Shown in pieces: positions 44,618-54,501 of a stretch of DNA of 64,000 nt; position 1 is the stretch's first letter; every line of letters begins with the position of its first letter. Origin of the DNA: Limnoraphis robusta CS-951 (GTDB taxonomy: Bacteria > Cyanobacteriota > Cyanobacteriia > Cyanobacteriales > Microcoleaceae). The stretch spans positions 1 through 64,000 of the forward strand of contig NZ_LATL02000068.1 in NCBI RefSeq assembly GCF_000972705.2, in the 5' to 3' direction. The notes under the pieces were generated by a model. The model was not told where the DNA came from. It did not search any database and saw only the letters and a program-made list of their open reading frames with translations. The position numbers and the translations under genes are program-made.

Positions 44618-47341
44618 ATGACCCAAACTAAAGAACAGCAAGAACAGTTCGATCTTCGCTGGACAAGCTCCCATTCAGCAGAAGAAAACCTGAATAAACT
44701 TTCCGTTGAAACCAACCAGGGACTCTCCGCTTCTACCGTCAAAAAAAGACAAGAAAAGTACGGCCCTAACAGTTTACAAGAAATCAAGCGTCGTAGTAAC
44801 TGGCAAATCTTTATCGATCAGTTCAAAAGTCCAATCATTGGACTATTAGCAATTGCGGCAGTTCTTTCCTTTTCTTTTCAAGATTGGGTCGAAGGGGTTG
44901 CTATTATTATTGCAATTCTTTTAAATGCAGTGATTGGCTTTTTTACTGAACTAAAAGCCGTCAATTCGATGGAGTCTCTACAAGAACTCAGCCACACAAA
45001 AGCAAAAGTTAGACGAGAGGGAAAAGTTAAAGAAATTTCGGCTGAAGAACTTGTTCCGGGTGATATTGTTATCCTAGAAAGTGGTGATTTAGTTCCGGCA
45101 GATGTGCGAGTTTTGGAAGCATCTAAGCTGCAAGCTGATGAATCTGCTTTAACCGGAGAATCCCTTCCTGTGAGTAAAACAACAGAAGCTTTAGAAGGCG
45201 ATCTTTCCCTTGCTGAACGTACAAATATGCTGTTTAAAGGAACAGCAATTACACGAGGTTCGGGCGAAGGAGTTGTAATTGCAACTGGAATGAATACCGA
45301 ACTCGGTCATATTTCCTCAATGACGGCGCAAGCTAAACAAGAATCTACCCCCTTAGAACAACGACTTGATAAACTCGGTCAAAATTTAATTTGGGTAACA
45401 TTAGTAATTGTAGCCTTAGTAGCCGGGGCGGGAATAATTGGGGGGGAAGAATTATTTTTGATGATTCAAACCGCCATCGCGTTAGCTGTGGCTGCGGTTC
45501 CCGAAGGACTTCCAATTGTGGCGACTGTCGCCTTAGCGCGAGGAATGTGGCGCATGGCAAAACGTAATGCTTTAATCAACCGTTTGTCGGCGGTAGAAAC
45601 TCTGGGAGCCACCAATATTATCTGTACCGATAAAACCGGAACCTTAACCGAAAATCGAATGAGTGTGGCGCAAATTGCCTTATATTCTGGAATATTAAAA
45701 GTGAGTGGAGAAGCGTTAAAAATTGAGGGAGAATTCACCCAAGATGAAGAAAAAATAGATCCCCAACAAAACGAGTGTTTGCGCTCCCTCTTAGAAGTGG
45801 GAGTTTTGTGTAATAAAGCCACCTTACCCGAACTTAACAAAGAAAAAGATAAACCCCTTGGTGATCCGATGGAAGTCGCCTTATTAGTTGCCGGAGCCAA
45901 AGGAGATATTCGCCGCAAAAACCTATTAGAAACCTATCCAGAAGTTAAAGAAATTGCGTTTGATTCCGACACTAAAATGATGACAACTATTCACGAAGAC
46001 GAACAAGGTTATCGTTTTGCTGTTAAAGGCGCACCGGAGTCAGTTATCGACGTTTGTACTCAACAATTAACCGCAGAAGGTGTTCAAGATTTAAGCGAAG
46101 ATGAACGCAATGCTTGGCAAGAACGCTGTAATAAACTCGCCAAAGAAGGATTAAGAATTCTTGCCTTTGCCTCTAAAAATACAGACAATTCAGAAGCAGA
46201 ACCCTACGAAAATCTTACCCTTTTAGGCGTAGTTGGATTACTCGATCCCCCCCGAGAACAAGTGAAATCTTCCCTAAAAGCTTGCCATGATGCAGGAATT
46301 CGAGTGATCATGGTGACAGGAGATCAACCCGTTACCGCTCGTAATATTGCCTTGGCTGTAGGCTTAATCACTGAACAAGAAGCCGAAGCAAGACAAGGCA
46401 ATGAACTGCAATCTCTCGATAATTTATCTAAACAACAAAAGCAAGAATTACAACAAGTTTCTATTTTTGCTCGCGTTAGTCCTGAACAAAAACTGAATTT
46501 AGTCACCCTACATCAAGAGCATAATGCTATTGTTGCCATGACAGGCGATGGTGTTAACGATGCACCCGCATTAAAGAAAGCAGATATTGGTATTGCAATG
46601 GGAAAGCGAGGAACTCAAGTGGCGCAAGAAGCGGCAGATATGGTATTACAAGATGATGCCTTTTCGAGCATTGTTGCTGCGGTTGAACAGGGGCGGGCAA
46701 TCTTTGGGAATATTCGCAAGTTTACCCTGTATTTGCTCTCGGGAAATATGGGTGAAATTATTGCGGTGGCTGGGGCTTCGTTAGTCCAAGCACCCTTACC
46801 CTTATTACCCTTACAAATTTTATTTCTAAACGCTATTAATGATGTCTTTCCTGCGTTAGCTTTGGGCGTGGGAGAAGGAAGTCCTAACCTGATGAAACAA
46901 AAGCCCCGCGATCGCAGTGAACCGATTTTACCCCGCCGTCATTGGATGGCAATTGTGCTGTATGGCGTGATTATTTCGCTCACCGTTTTGGGGGTATTTT
47001 GGCTCTGTTTAACTCGTTTGGGAATGGAGGAAGAACAAGCAGTTACTATTTCATTTTTAACCTTAGCTTTTGGTCGATTGTGGCACGTTTTTAATATGCG
47101 AGATTCCAACTCGGGATTGTTGAGAAATGAAGTCACCCAGAACCGTTATGTGTGGTTAGCGTTATTAGTTTGTACAGGTTTACTGTCGATGGCGGTTTAC
47201 ATTTCACCCTTAGCAAATGTGTTACAATTAGTTAATCCTGGCTGGCAAGGATGGGGATTCATTTTAGCAGGAAGTTTAATTCCGTTAGTCATTGGACAAA
47301 TACTCAAAGCAATCATTCCTCAGAGATGGTTTGCATTGTAA
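44618..47341 (+). CDS. P-type cation-transporting ATPase, calcium-type (P2A)
   Basis: A 907-residue ten-helix pump. Contains the actuator motif LTGES, phosphorylation site Asp338 in CTDKTGTLTENRM, nucleotide-binding segments (FDSDTKMMT, KGAPE) and the hinge TGDGVNDAPALKKADIGIAM. The fourth membrane helix has AAVPEGLPIV, the PEGL form shared by Ca2+ and Na+/K+-type P2 pumps. Membrane helix 6 has NAINDVFPALALG. Most likely it exports Ca2+ or related cations through the plasma membrane. Its neighbours (USP, DUF2267, cupin, N-ATPase relic) suggest a salt- or stress-response island. Confidence 0.92.
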   Translation: MTQTKEQQEQFDLRWTSSHSAEENLNKLSVETNQGLSASTVKKRQEKYGPNSLQEIKRRSNWQIFIDQFKSPIIGLLAIAAVLSFSFQDWVEGVAIIIAILLNAVIGFFTELKAVNSMESLQELSHTKAKVRREGKVKEISAEELVPGDIVILESGDLVPADVRVLEASKLQADESALTGESLPVSKTTEALEGDLSLAERTNMLFKGTAITRGSGEGVVIATGMNTELGHISSMTAQAKQESTPLEQRLDKLGQNLIWVTLVIVALVAGAGIIGGEELFLMIQTAIALAVAAVPEGLPIVATVALARGMWRMAKRNALINRLSAVETLGATNIICTDKTGTLTENRMSVAQIALYSGILKVSGEALKIEGEFTQDEEKIDPQQNECLRSLLEVGVLCNKATLPELNKEKDKPLGDPMEVALLVAGAKGDIRRKNLLETYPEVKEIAFDSDTKMMTTIHEDEQGYRFAVKGAPESVIDVCTQQLTAEGVQDLSEDERNAWQERCNKLAKEGLRILAFASKNTDNSEAEPYENLTLLGVVGLLDPPREQVKSSLKACHDAGIRVIMVTGDQPVTARNIALAVGLITEQEAEARQGNELQSLDNLSKQQKQELQQVSIFARVSPEQKLNLVTLHQEHNAIVAMTGDGVNDAPALKKADIGIAMGKRGTQVAQEAADMVLQDDAFSSIVAAVEQGRAIFGNIRKFTLYLLSGNMGEIIAVAGASLVQAPLPLLPLQILFLNAINDVFPALALGVGEGSPNLMKQKPRDRSEPILPRRHWMAIVLYGVIISLTVLGVFWLCLTRLGMEEEQAVTISFLTLAFGRLWHVFNMRDSNSGLLRNEVTQNRYVWLALLVCTGLLSMAVYISPLANVLQLVNPGWQGWGFILAGSLIPLVIGQILKAIIPQRWFAL

Positions 47342-47420
47342 ATCAATCTATCCGCAGTCAGATTTTTCCATCGCATTTTTGCTTCATGCTAGATTTCAGA
47401 ACCGCAATCTATTTACAGAG

Positions 47421-47963
47421 ATGAGTCATAAAAATTACGCAGAAAAATATACTAAGCCGGAGTTACGGCGTCAAATCAAACAAGAAATAATGGAGTCTGA
47501 CAAAGGGGGAAAACCGGGGCAATGGTCAGCGCGAAAAAGTCAGTTACTCGTACAGGAATATGAAAAACGAGGAGGAGGTTATCAAGGCGAAAAAGATGAG
47601 GCTGCACGTTCTTTAGAAGACTGGACAGAGCAAAATTGGCAAACTCAAGAAGGGGATGAAAACGCTCGTAAAAACAATAAAACCAAACGGTATTTACCCC
47701 AAGAAGTTTGGGAACGTTTGAGTGAGGAAGAAAAGCAAGAAGTTGAGGAAAAAAAGCAGTCGGCTTCTCAACAAGGAGAACAATATGCAGAATGGACGAC
47801 CGCAGTCAAGCGAGTGATGCGCGAAATTCAACAGTCTGATGAATCTGAACTCACCAAGCGAGAACTTTACCAAAAAGCGCAAGAATTGGAGATAGAAGGA
47901 CGCAGTAAAATGGATAAGTCGCAACTTTATGAAGCCATAGAAGAAGCGGAAAATTCTCTTTAA
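47421..47963 (+). CDS. DUF5872 protein with C-terminal Rho-N/SAP-like helix bundle
   Basis: About 180 residues from ATG 47421. The frame extends upstream to 47292 inside the ATPase gene, but the conserved part begins NYAEKYTKPELRRQIKQEIM, so the shorter start is chosen. Residues 10-75 are the DUF5872 domain with KGGKPGQWSARKSQLLVQEYEKRGGGY. Residues 140-178 (ELTKRELYQKAQELEIEGRS, then KMDKSQLYEAI) resemble the nucleic-acid-binding Rho-N or SAP fold. The composition is very charged, as for stress proteins that bind DNA or RNA. It is 80 bp after the ATPase gene. Confidence 0.78.
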   Translation: MSHKNYAEKYTKPELRRQIKQEIMESDKGGKPGQWSARKSQLLVQEYEKRGGGYQGEKDEAARSLEDWTEQNWQTQEGDENARKNNKTKRYLPQEVWERLSEEEKQEVEEKKQSASQQGEQYAEWTTAVKRVMREIQQSDESELTKRELYQKAQELEIEGRSKMDKSQLYEAIEEAENSL

Positions 47964-48063
47964 ACACCTGGAGGAAGTAGACGACCAGGGAATCGAACTA
48001 CAACCTCCAATTCAATTTATTCTCTACCCGATTTAAGGCGTTTTTCTGTGGGTTTGAAAAGCT

Positions 48064-48279
48064 CTAATTAGAATGACGATAATCGGCATCTACCCAGCAA
48101 CGAGGTAAACTTTCACCAGAAGGAAAAATAAGTTCTTCTTTTTCCATAAACTCGGGGGGTTGTTCTTCTTCTCCGGCTTGAACTCTCCCTGAAATCTGAC
48201 TCTTATTTGGGTCAGCTAATGCTGTTACATCCTGAACTTTTACTAAGTTTCCGGTTTGTTTATTTTCTAAAAAAATCAT
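48064..48279 (-). CDS. small conserved cyanobacterial protein
   Basis: A 71-residue acidic protein starting MIFLENKQTGNLVKVQDVTAL and ending in PSGESLPRCWVDADYR. I recall similar short proteins in other cyanobacteria (EEEQPPE ... LIFPSGESLPRCW), but without a known function. No membrane segment. It converges on the DUF5872 gene. Confidence 0.65.
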   Translation of the reverse strand: MIFLENKQTGNLVKVQDVTALADPNKSQISGRVQAGEEEQPPEFMEKEELIFPSGESLPRCWVDADYRHSN

Positions 48280-48417
48280 AGCTTGATCAACTTCGACTCT
48301 ACTACTCTAGAGAGTATCTACGATTCCCCGAACTCTGTCATCTATCTTAAGTTCTATCAATGAGCAATCGATGAGGATACTCTCCATTTCACTGAATTTA
48401 TCGTCTAAAGCTATTCA

Positions 48418-49896
48418 TTATTCCCAAGAATGTAAAGCTCGCAACTGGGGAGTCTTTTTCATCTGATGGGCTTGCATTCGCAGCAAAACATCATCTAAAA
48501 TCGTCACCGCTTCTTCAATAAACGGCCCTTTATTCAACATCACACATTCAGAACGTTGCGCCATCGCCGCATCTGTAACTTCTGAGCGTGAAGGAATTCC
48601 TGTTTTCGCCAAATTCTCTAAAACCTGAGTCGCCCAAATTACTGGAATATGCGCCGCTTCACACATCCACATAATTTCTTCTTGTATTTCAGCTAAACGT
48701 TGATAGCCAATTTGAACCGCTAAATCCCCCCGAGCAATCATTACCCCAAACGGTTGACGACCTGCGGCTTGAACAATCAATTCGGGTAAATTTTTAATCG
48801 CAGCTTGAGTTTCAATTTTAGCAATTAAACCTATTTGGTGACTGGGATTTCTCGCTTCGAGTTCCTCCTGTAATCGCTTAATATCTGAGGCTTCTTGTAC
48901 AAACGAATATCCAATAATATCCGTATGAGCCGCAATAAAATCGAGATCTTCTAAATCTTTTTCAGTCAAAGCATCAAAATGAACTTCCGTATTTGGAAAA
49001 TTCATTCCTTTATCATTTTTGAGCTTTTCTCCCTTTTCCGGTCGAGCTTGAATGACCTCTAATATTATACCGTCTTCCTGAACAGACTCAACCCGAGTTC
49101 CCAGTTTACCATCATCGATCCAAACAGTATCTCCTTCTTGAACTTGATCGAGAATTTCAGGAATTGTGCAGCAGGTTTGAAAGGGAAATTCTGCATTGGG
49201 CTGAGGTTTATTTTTACTCAGAAATAACCGATCACCTAAATATAAACTTTTTTCATTTTCTGGAGTAATCACATCCACCGTTCGAGGTTGAATTCCGCCC
49301 AAATCCATTAATAATTTGCAAGACTTTCCGGTTTCTGACTCAGCCCAACGCAAGTTATCAATCATTGCTTCCCATTCTTTGGGGCTATCATGGGCGCAGT
49401 TAATTCGTACACAATTAACTCCCCGTTGTAAAAGTTTGACAAAAAATTCATAATTTTCTGCGGCTTCTGTTGGTAAAGTCACCATAATTCGCACCCGACG
49501 TTCCGATGATGACTCTCCTAAAAGTTCTTGAGTTTGACGCTCAAGCAAGCGTTCTCCGCGAAAAAATGCACGCTTAGAAGGACGTTGAGGTAAACTCCCA
49601 GGGTCAGCTTGACAAATCGCTCCCAAAGCAGCAATTGTTGCATCTATATTTTCCATCACTCGACTTTCACAACGTCCCAATGAAGACAGTCCTAAAGGCA
49701 TTAATGCGCGTTGAAGGGGTCGTAAGTCATGGTGTCTTAAAATCAGATAATGAGCGAGATTTAAGCCACTGATTGTAAACACTCGTCGATTAATATTAGG
49801 TCGCCACTTTTCATAGAGTTCTTGACCTTCTTGTTCGATAGACTGGCGTAACTGCTGTAGGGTATGTAGTAAGGTTTTTAAGTCAGTTTTATTCAT
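48418..49896 (-). CDS. pyruvate-kinase-like protein with N-terminal extension
   Basis: A 492-residue protein. Residues 130-480 form the pyruvate kinase barrel plus B domain: CVRINCAHDSPKEW (substrate loop), WIDDGKLGTRVESV (B domain), LIAKIETQAAIKNLPEL (catalytic Lys-Ile-Glu), and IWATQVLENLAKTGIPSRSE (the MATQMLESM equivalent). The first 115 residues are an unusual helical extension, and the normal C-terminal allosteric domain is absent. It may therefore be a non-allosteric or moonlighting paralogue of the glycolytic enzyme that turns phosphoenolpyruvate and ADP into pyruvate and ATP. It stands alone. Confidence 0.82.
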   Translation of the reverse strand: MNKTDLKTLLHTLQQLRQSIEQEGQELYEKWRPNINRRVFTISGLNLAHYLILRHHDLRPLQRALMPLGLSSLGRCESRVMENIDATIAALGAICQADPGSLPQRPSKRAFFRGERLLERQTQELLGESSSERRVRIMVTLPTEAAENYEFFVKLLQRGVNCVRINCAHDSPKEWEAMIDNLRWAESETGKSCKLLMDLGGIQPRTVDVITPENEKSLYLGDRLFLSKNKPQPNAEFPFQTCCTIPEILDQVQEGDTVWIDDGKLGTRVESVQEDGIILEVIQARPEKGEKLKNDKGMNFPNTEVHFDALTEKDLEDLDFIAAHTDIIGYSFVQEASDIKRLQEELEARNPSHQIGLIAKIETQAAIKNLPELIVQAAGRQPFGVMIARGDLAVQIGYQRLAEIQEEIMWMCEAAHIPVIWATQVLENLAKTGIPSRSEVTDAAMAQRSECVMLNKGPFIEEAVTILDDVLLRMQAHQMKKTPQLRALHSWE

Positions 49897-50167
49897 GCCG
49901 ACATCCTTTGATTCCTCTGGCTTACGCTTTACAATATCATCTCAGTTTAATTTCTTTTATACTCCCCGAGGTAGATTTTAAATTTTTGCTGCTCGTTGCG
50001 AAAAGATTTTCACTCTTATTCAAAGATAAACTCTGTCGCTCGGAAGATGCGATTTGACAATTCATTTTCTAATATTCATCTAATATTAAATTTTAAAAAG
50101 ATTCAGTCCTGGCCTCGTTAGTTGCTCTCCAAGAGTCTTAAAGCATGACTCAGGAATACTCCGAGTA

Positions 50168-52627
50168 TTAGTTTTGTTGTCGCATCAACAGACGCCAATC
50201 TCGAATAATTGCATTTGTCCAGAGCCAATTTTGACTCAATAAATGAGGTTTAAATTCTTCCGGTGCTTCACTCAAGACTTTATCACAAAATTTCACCGCT
50301 TTACTCAAACGCACAGCTTGTTCTGCGGGAGGTAACTGAGCGGTAGATTTCATCAAAACTAATCCTAACCCTGCATAAGCCGTTAAAATTTGCGGTTTAT
50401 TTTCACCTTGAACTTTAGAAAGCTGTTGTTGGACGGCTTTTTCATTAAACGCGGGTTCTTCTAAATCTAAAACTTGCAACCAAGTTTGATAAGCTTTATC
50501 AAAACTTCCCTCTGAATAATAAGCAAATCCCAAAGCATTGCGATATTCTAAAGCATCAGGACGTTGCTGTACTGCTCTTTCCCAATAGCGTCGGACATCA
50601 TCCATCATATAATCAGCACTGCCTTGATTAATCGCTTGCCACATCAACCGACCCCAAAGAAAGTTAATTTCGGGTTGATCACTATCTTCAACAGGTACAG
50701 CAGCTAAAGCGGATTTTGCTTCGGTAATTGCACCACGATTCAGCAGTTCTGTCGTGGCTTGTACACCTGCTAAAAGATTGCCTTTATGAAACTGTTCAAC
50801 CGCAATTCCTAATACATAATCGCTCTTAGCAGTATTCAAGTCAAGCGGTTGTTCGTTCGTCGAGTTCGCTTCTGTAGAGTGAGGTTTTGTCGGTTTAGAA
50901 AGGGAAATTTCCGGCTGAGATTTCCCGAACTGAAGAATACTACTGTAAAATAATCCCATCCCTAAACTCATCGGAATTAACAGCAACGCTAAAGGTAGCC
51001 AAGATTTTAAAGTATTAAAGTTAGGTTGCTTTCGAGTCGGAAAATTTGAAGTTTTAACGGCTGTAGTTGGAGAAACTGTAGACGTTTTTACAGGATAAAT
51101 ATGCTCGGGTTTCTCAACAAAAATATTATTGATCGTTTCGCTAGAAGATGGAGAACTTTTGAGTTGACGCAAAGCATCACCAATAAATTCCAAATCCTCG
51201 CCATCTTCGGCTAAATCATCCCCATACTCAATCTCATCAAGAAACAAGTCTATTTCTTCTTCGACAGGAACTTGTTCCTGTTTTTCAGTTTCTTTCTCCA
51301 CCGGAGGAAGACTAGATTCTCCACAATTTTGAGTCGAAATCGGAGCAAACAAGTCAGTTTGACTTTCCGAAGAATCAGCCGTCAAATACCCGTCAAACTT
51401 GCGATGTAGATAAAGAATGGGTAAACCCCAGTAAAGTTGGTGAGACCCATAAGCTGAAATCAACCCCTGTCGCGCCCGACTCAAACTAATATCAACCGGA
51501 TGACCTTGATTAAGATTGCGGTACAGTAAGCGAGTCAGCGTCAGTGCGACTTCATCCGGGATGCGTTCAGCCATCGCCAATACACCCGGAATTCCGCGTC
51601 TAACGAGGCTTTCGGCGAGGTTGAGTTGGGCGGTGTCTTCGTCAGAATGCAAACCCTGAGCGTAAGCCCCCCGACAGGAGTTCAACACCGCCATTTGAAC
51701 CCCATTATTAACGAGTAACCCCGCTAAATCGTCACCACTGAGGGTTTCAGTTAATCCGGTACGACTGCTCACCAGATAAAGTTCACCCCCCGATACGCCC
51801 AAATTACTGTGTCCGGCGTAGTGAAAGACTTGATATTGACCTTGTTCGAGGGCTTGGGTGAGTTGTTCACCATCGGGTTGTTCGAGAATTGTCAGTTGAA
51901 TTTCTGGGCGTGATCCGATGCGCTCTGAACTGCGTTGGGTATCGCGTTGCAGTTCTTCTTGCAGATGTAGAACTTCTCGCTTCAGTTGTAGGCTTTCTTG
52001 ATCGTTGGGCGCGGAAATCGCAACTAAAATTTTTAGAGGTTGATTCGAGGTTAAGAGGCGAGAGTGGAAATGAGAACTCCCTCCTGGTTGGTAACGAGAA
52101 AATCCGACATCAGGCCCGGTTCCAATCGGGCGATCGCCTGCATACAGCACTTCCCAAGGTAAACTGGTTAAACGTTTTCCCTTGACTCCTAAGCGCAAAT
52201 GTAGAAACTCGCGTCTATTTTGAGCAATAGCTTGGGCGCAAGTCCAACTTTCGCGCATTGTCCCTTGAAACAGACCGTTATACAGTTGGCGTCCGAGTTC
52301 GACTAGACTAATTAGGCTTGATTCTGGGGATACCGCCGACTTGGAAGCGGTGTTAACGCCTCGACTGCGATATCGAGATAGAGTTTGCCCTTCTAGAACC
52401 CCCAACAAGGGGTCTTGCATCAATTGACGAGCGTAGCCGAGCCATGCTTCCACTGGCCAGCTCACCTGTTCTTCTGCTAATGGTACACCGGATGCGACTT
52501 CTTCAGTTCGCACGAGGTATTCATCGTTCCCAACGGGGGTAACAGAGATATGGAACTCCTGAGTCATCATGTCCAATCCGCTATTTGTGTTTAGGCTGAG
52601 GGAGGGGAAGCCATATTTCGATGCCAC
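50168..52627 (-). CDS. CHAT-domain protease with membrane anchor and TPR-like repeats
   Basis: An 819-residue protein. The N-terminal half is a caspase-like CHAT domain with catalytic pair His273 (FHYAGHSNLG) and Cys318 (LNSCRGAY). An acidic linker follows (residues 430-500), then one membrane helix (LPLALLLIPMSLGMGLFYSSIL, near 550) and a C-terminal TPR-like helical region (about 610-810, with LEYRNALGFAYYSEGSFDKAYQTW). CHAT proteases can be regulated executioners in programmed cell death or phage defence, but many cyanobacteria carry several with no known target. No obvious substrate or sensor gene is adjacent. The ATG at 52570 (MMTQEFHI) is an alternative start. Confidence 0.85.
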   Translation of the reverse strand: MASKYGFPSLSLNTNSGLDMMTQEFHISVTPVGNDEYLVRTEEVASGVPLAEEQVSWPVEAWLGYARQLMQDPLLGVLEGQTLSRYRSRGVNTASKSAVSPESSLISLVELGRQLYNGLFQGTMRESWTCAQAIAQNRREFLHLRLGVKGKRLTSLPWEVLYAGDRPIGTGPDVGFSRYQPGGSSHFHSRLLTSNQPLKILVAISAPNDQESLQLKREVLHLQEELQRDTQRSSERIGSRPEIQLTILEQPDGEQLTQALEQGQYQVFHYAGHSNLGVSGGELYLVSSRTGLTETLSGDDLAGLLVNNGVQMAVLNSCRGAYAQGLHSDEDTAQLNLAESLVRRGIPGVLAMAERIPDEVALTLTRLLYRNLNQGHPVDISLSRARQGLISAYGSHQLYWGLPILYLHRKFDGYLTADSSESQTDLFAPISTQNCGESSLPPVEKETEKQEQVPVEEEIDLFLDEIEYGDDLAEDGEDLEFIGDALRQLKSSPSSSETINNIFVEKPEHIYPVKTSTVSPTTAVKTSNFPTRKQPNFNTLKSWLPLALLLIPMSLGMGLFYSSILQFGKSQPEISLSKPTKPHSTEANSTNEQPLDLNTAKSDYVLGIAVEQFHKGNLLAGVQATTELLNRGAITEAKSALAAVPVEDSDQPEINFLWGRLMWQAINQGSADYMMDDVRRYWERAVQQRPDALEYRNALGFAYYSEGSFDKAYQTWLQVLDLEEPAFNEKAVQQQLSKVQGENKPQILTAYAGLGLVLMKSTAQLPPAEQAVRLSKAVKFCDKVLSEAPEEFKPHLLSQNWLWTNAIIRDWRLLMRQQN

Positions 52628-52778
52628 ACTGGGTTAAGTTAAAAGTTCTGACAAAAGACAGAAGACAGGATTGGCTCCCATATCCAGATTAGCGAATTTA
52701 TCTAATTTATTCCCTAAATTGCCTCTACATCTTCCCTATCCTCAATTCAGGAGGAAGTCTTTACAGTGAACAGTTGCA

Positions 52779-52800
52779 GGGGGAATTGATGAATTCCCCC
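52779..52800. repeat. short palindrome, GGGGGAATT stem
   Basis: Perfect 9-bp stem GGGGGAATT/AATTCCCCC with a GATG loop, followed by TACC. It resembles the element at 11555-11574 and sits between the CHAT gene and the amino-acid-binding gene. Confidence 0.65.
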
Positions 52801-52832
52801 TACCAGTTTTCAGTTTCTCGACTGTTCAGTGT

Positions 52833-53690
52833 CTAGGGCATACACTTATTTACGGCGGCTTCTGTCGTTTGAACATAGGCCGAATCACTTCCATACAATT
52901 GGCGGAGAATCTCGACACTTTCCTGAACGAGAATTAGGGAGTTAATCGTATTCAGCCAAGCGATATCTCCTTCTGGTAAAATCATTCCATAAAATTCACA
53001 GGTAAGTGGTTCATCGGGAACTAAAGCATAATCTGTTTTGCTCACTTCCGGTTGTCTCAACACTTCTCCGACTAATAAAAGTCCGTCACTGGCGAAGGCG
53101 TTGATTTTGCCACTGAGAACATCTTGAACGGCGGTTTCTCGGCCTGAGTTTCCCGAATATTCAACGGGTTGAGCGAGGGAATATCGACTGGTAATAAACC
53201 TTTCAGTTAGAGAAGCCGGAAGCACACCGATGGAGATATTTTCTAACGCACCTGATGGGTTAATATAAGCTTTATTATCCGGTCGGACTAATAGATACAC
53301 CCCAGTCGCTAAAAATCGATCTGAGTAAACAATTCCCGCTTGCGGTGTGCGAGTTACCGTGTTGGGGCCGCATTCGAGATGTACGGTTTTATCTCTAACA
53401 ATTTGTTCGCGATTTTCCAGGGTAGACTGAATATATTCTATTTTAATGGGTTGACTCAAATTCAATTGTTTTTGCAGCCGGGTTGCCAGTAACTCCATTA
53501 ATTCAATGCAATATCCTTCCCATTCTCCTTTGGAAGATAGATGCCCTAAAGGCGCTGCATCTTGCCTGACTCCGGCTTTGAGAACTCCTGTTGTCTTGAT
53601 GTCTTCTAAGACCGTTGCCGCTAAACTAGGTAAAGGAAATAAAATAGATAAGGCTAAACTCAGTGAAATTTGAGTCAGTTTTCTTCTCAT
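52833..53690 (-). CDS. family 3 extracellular solute-binding protein (amino-acid type)
   Basis: A 285-residue protein with a signal peptide (LSLALSILFPLPSLAAT). The mature part has the two-lobe fold of amino-acid-binding components of ABC transporters: ILKAGVRQD-like start (GVLKAGVRQDAAPLG), WEGYCIELMELLATRL, and the hinge region GVLPASLTERFI. No permease or ATPase gene is next to it, so it either serves a transporter encoded elsewhere or acts as a sensor. The ligand is not predictable. Confidence 0.85.
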   Translation of the reverse strand: MRRKLTQISLSLALSILFPLPSLAATVLEDIKTTGVLKAGVRQDAAPLGHLSSKGEWEGYCIELMELLATRLQKQLNLSQPIKIEYIQSTLENREQIVRDKTVHLECGPNTVTRTPQAGIVYSDRFLATGVYLLVRPDNKAYINPSGALENISIGVLPASLTERFITSRYSLAQPVEYSGNSGRETAVQDVLSGKINAFASDGLLLVGEVLRQPEVSKTDYALVPDEPLTCEFYGMILPEGDIAWLNTINSLILVQESVEILRQLYGSDSAYVQTTEAAVNKCMP

Positions 53691-53767
53691 TGGTGTCCGA
53701 TTCAGACCGAGCTAGATTTTAACCGAGTCTAGCTTACCTTAATTTAGTTCCGTTTTGTTGACCTTCG

Positions 53768-54454
53768 TTAAGAGCGCAATTGAAAGGAGTTAAAGAATTG
53801 ACTAATATCCGGGGTCGCTGCTCCTCCATCTTTGGCTTTACTGACTCCTAAAATGTAGACTCGTTGCTGCACGAGATAGAGTCTAAATTGATGGGTTCCA
53901 CGACTGCTTGATAAATTCACTTCTCGACCTGGATAACGTTGCAGAGATATATTTCGTTCTCCGACTAACTGTACAGGTCTACCTTTTATATAACTGTCTC
54001 GAATTTGGTTAAATAAAGTTTGAGGTTCACCTAAACGAGTGGAGGTCAAAGGTAGCGAATAAGCGACTGTAAACTGAGAATTACTTTGACGAGTTGCCAA
54101 TACGGTAAATTCTAGCTTTCCGCCCAAAGTATCAAGAATTTCCCTTCTCTCACTGGGGGAAGCACCGGGCATTGCCACGATCACATTTCCGGGCAGTTGG
54201 GTGAGGGGTTGTCCGGGGTTCTGGGCTTGTTCAAACCGGAGAATCGGTTCCTGCTGCTGTTTTGAGGGGTGATCAAGACGCTGAATTTCTTGATCGAGTT
54301 TTCGATCGCCATCGCTGAAAAAGGTCGGGCGATCAGGACGATATTGAGCCGTTGTCGGTGAAATCATACTCAGGACACTAGCGATCGCCATCAAACTGAT
54401 AAGTCCTAAGCTTCCTTTGATTGGATTCTGCCAAGCCTGTCTGTCGTTTGCCAT
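53768..54454 (-). CDS. exported protein of unknown function
   Basis: A 228-residue protein with an N-terminal membrane or signal segment (LGLISLMAIASVLSMISPTTAQ). The mature part begins with a Pro/Gln-rich stretch, then a compact domain containing SERREILDTLGGKLEFTVLA and VYILGVSKAKDGGAATPDIS. The end NSFQLRS resembles the finish of small cyanobacterial lipid- or stress-related exported proteins, but no family is recognised. Confidence 0.68.
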   Translation of the reverse strand: MANDRQAWQNPIKGSLGLISLMAIASVLSMISPTTAQYRPDRPTFFSDGDRKLDQEIQRLDHPSKQQQEPILRFEQAQNPGQPLTQLPGNVIVAMPGASPSERREILDTLGGKLEFTVLATRQSNSQFTVAYSLPLTSTRLGEPQTLFNQIRDSYIKGRPVQLVGERNISLQRYPGREVNLSSSRGTHQFRLYLVQQRVYILGVSKAKDGGAATPDISQFFNSFQLRS

Positions 54455-54501
54455 ATTTTTTGCTGTTAATACTGATATTGTTTGATGGATAAACTCTAAG
54501 C

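Noticed and set aside
47292..47963. The 223-codon version of the DUF5872 gene
   Set aside because: The extra 43 codons lie inside the P-ATPase gene and past its stop and are not conserved-looking; ATG 47421 begins the domain.
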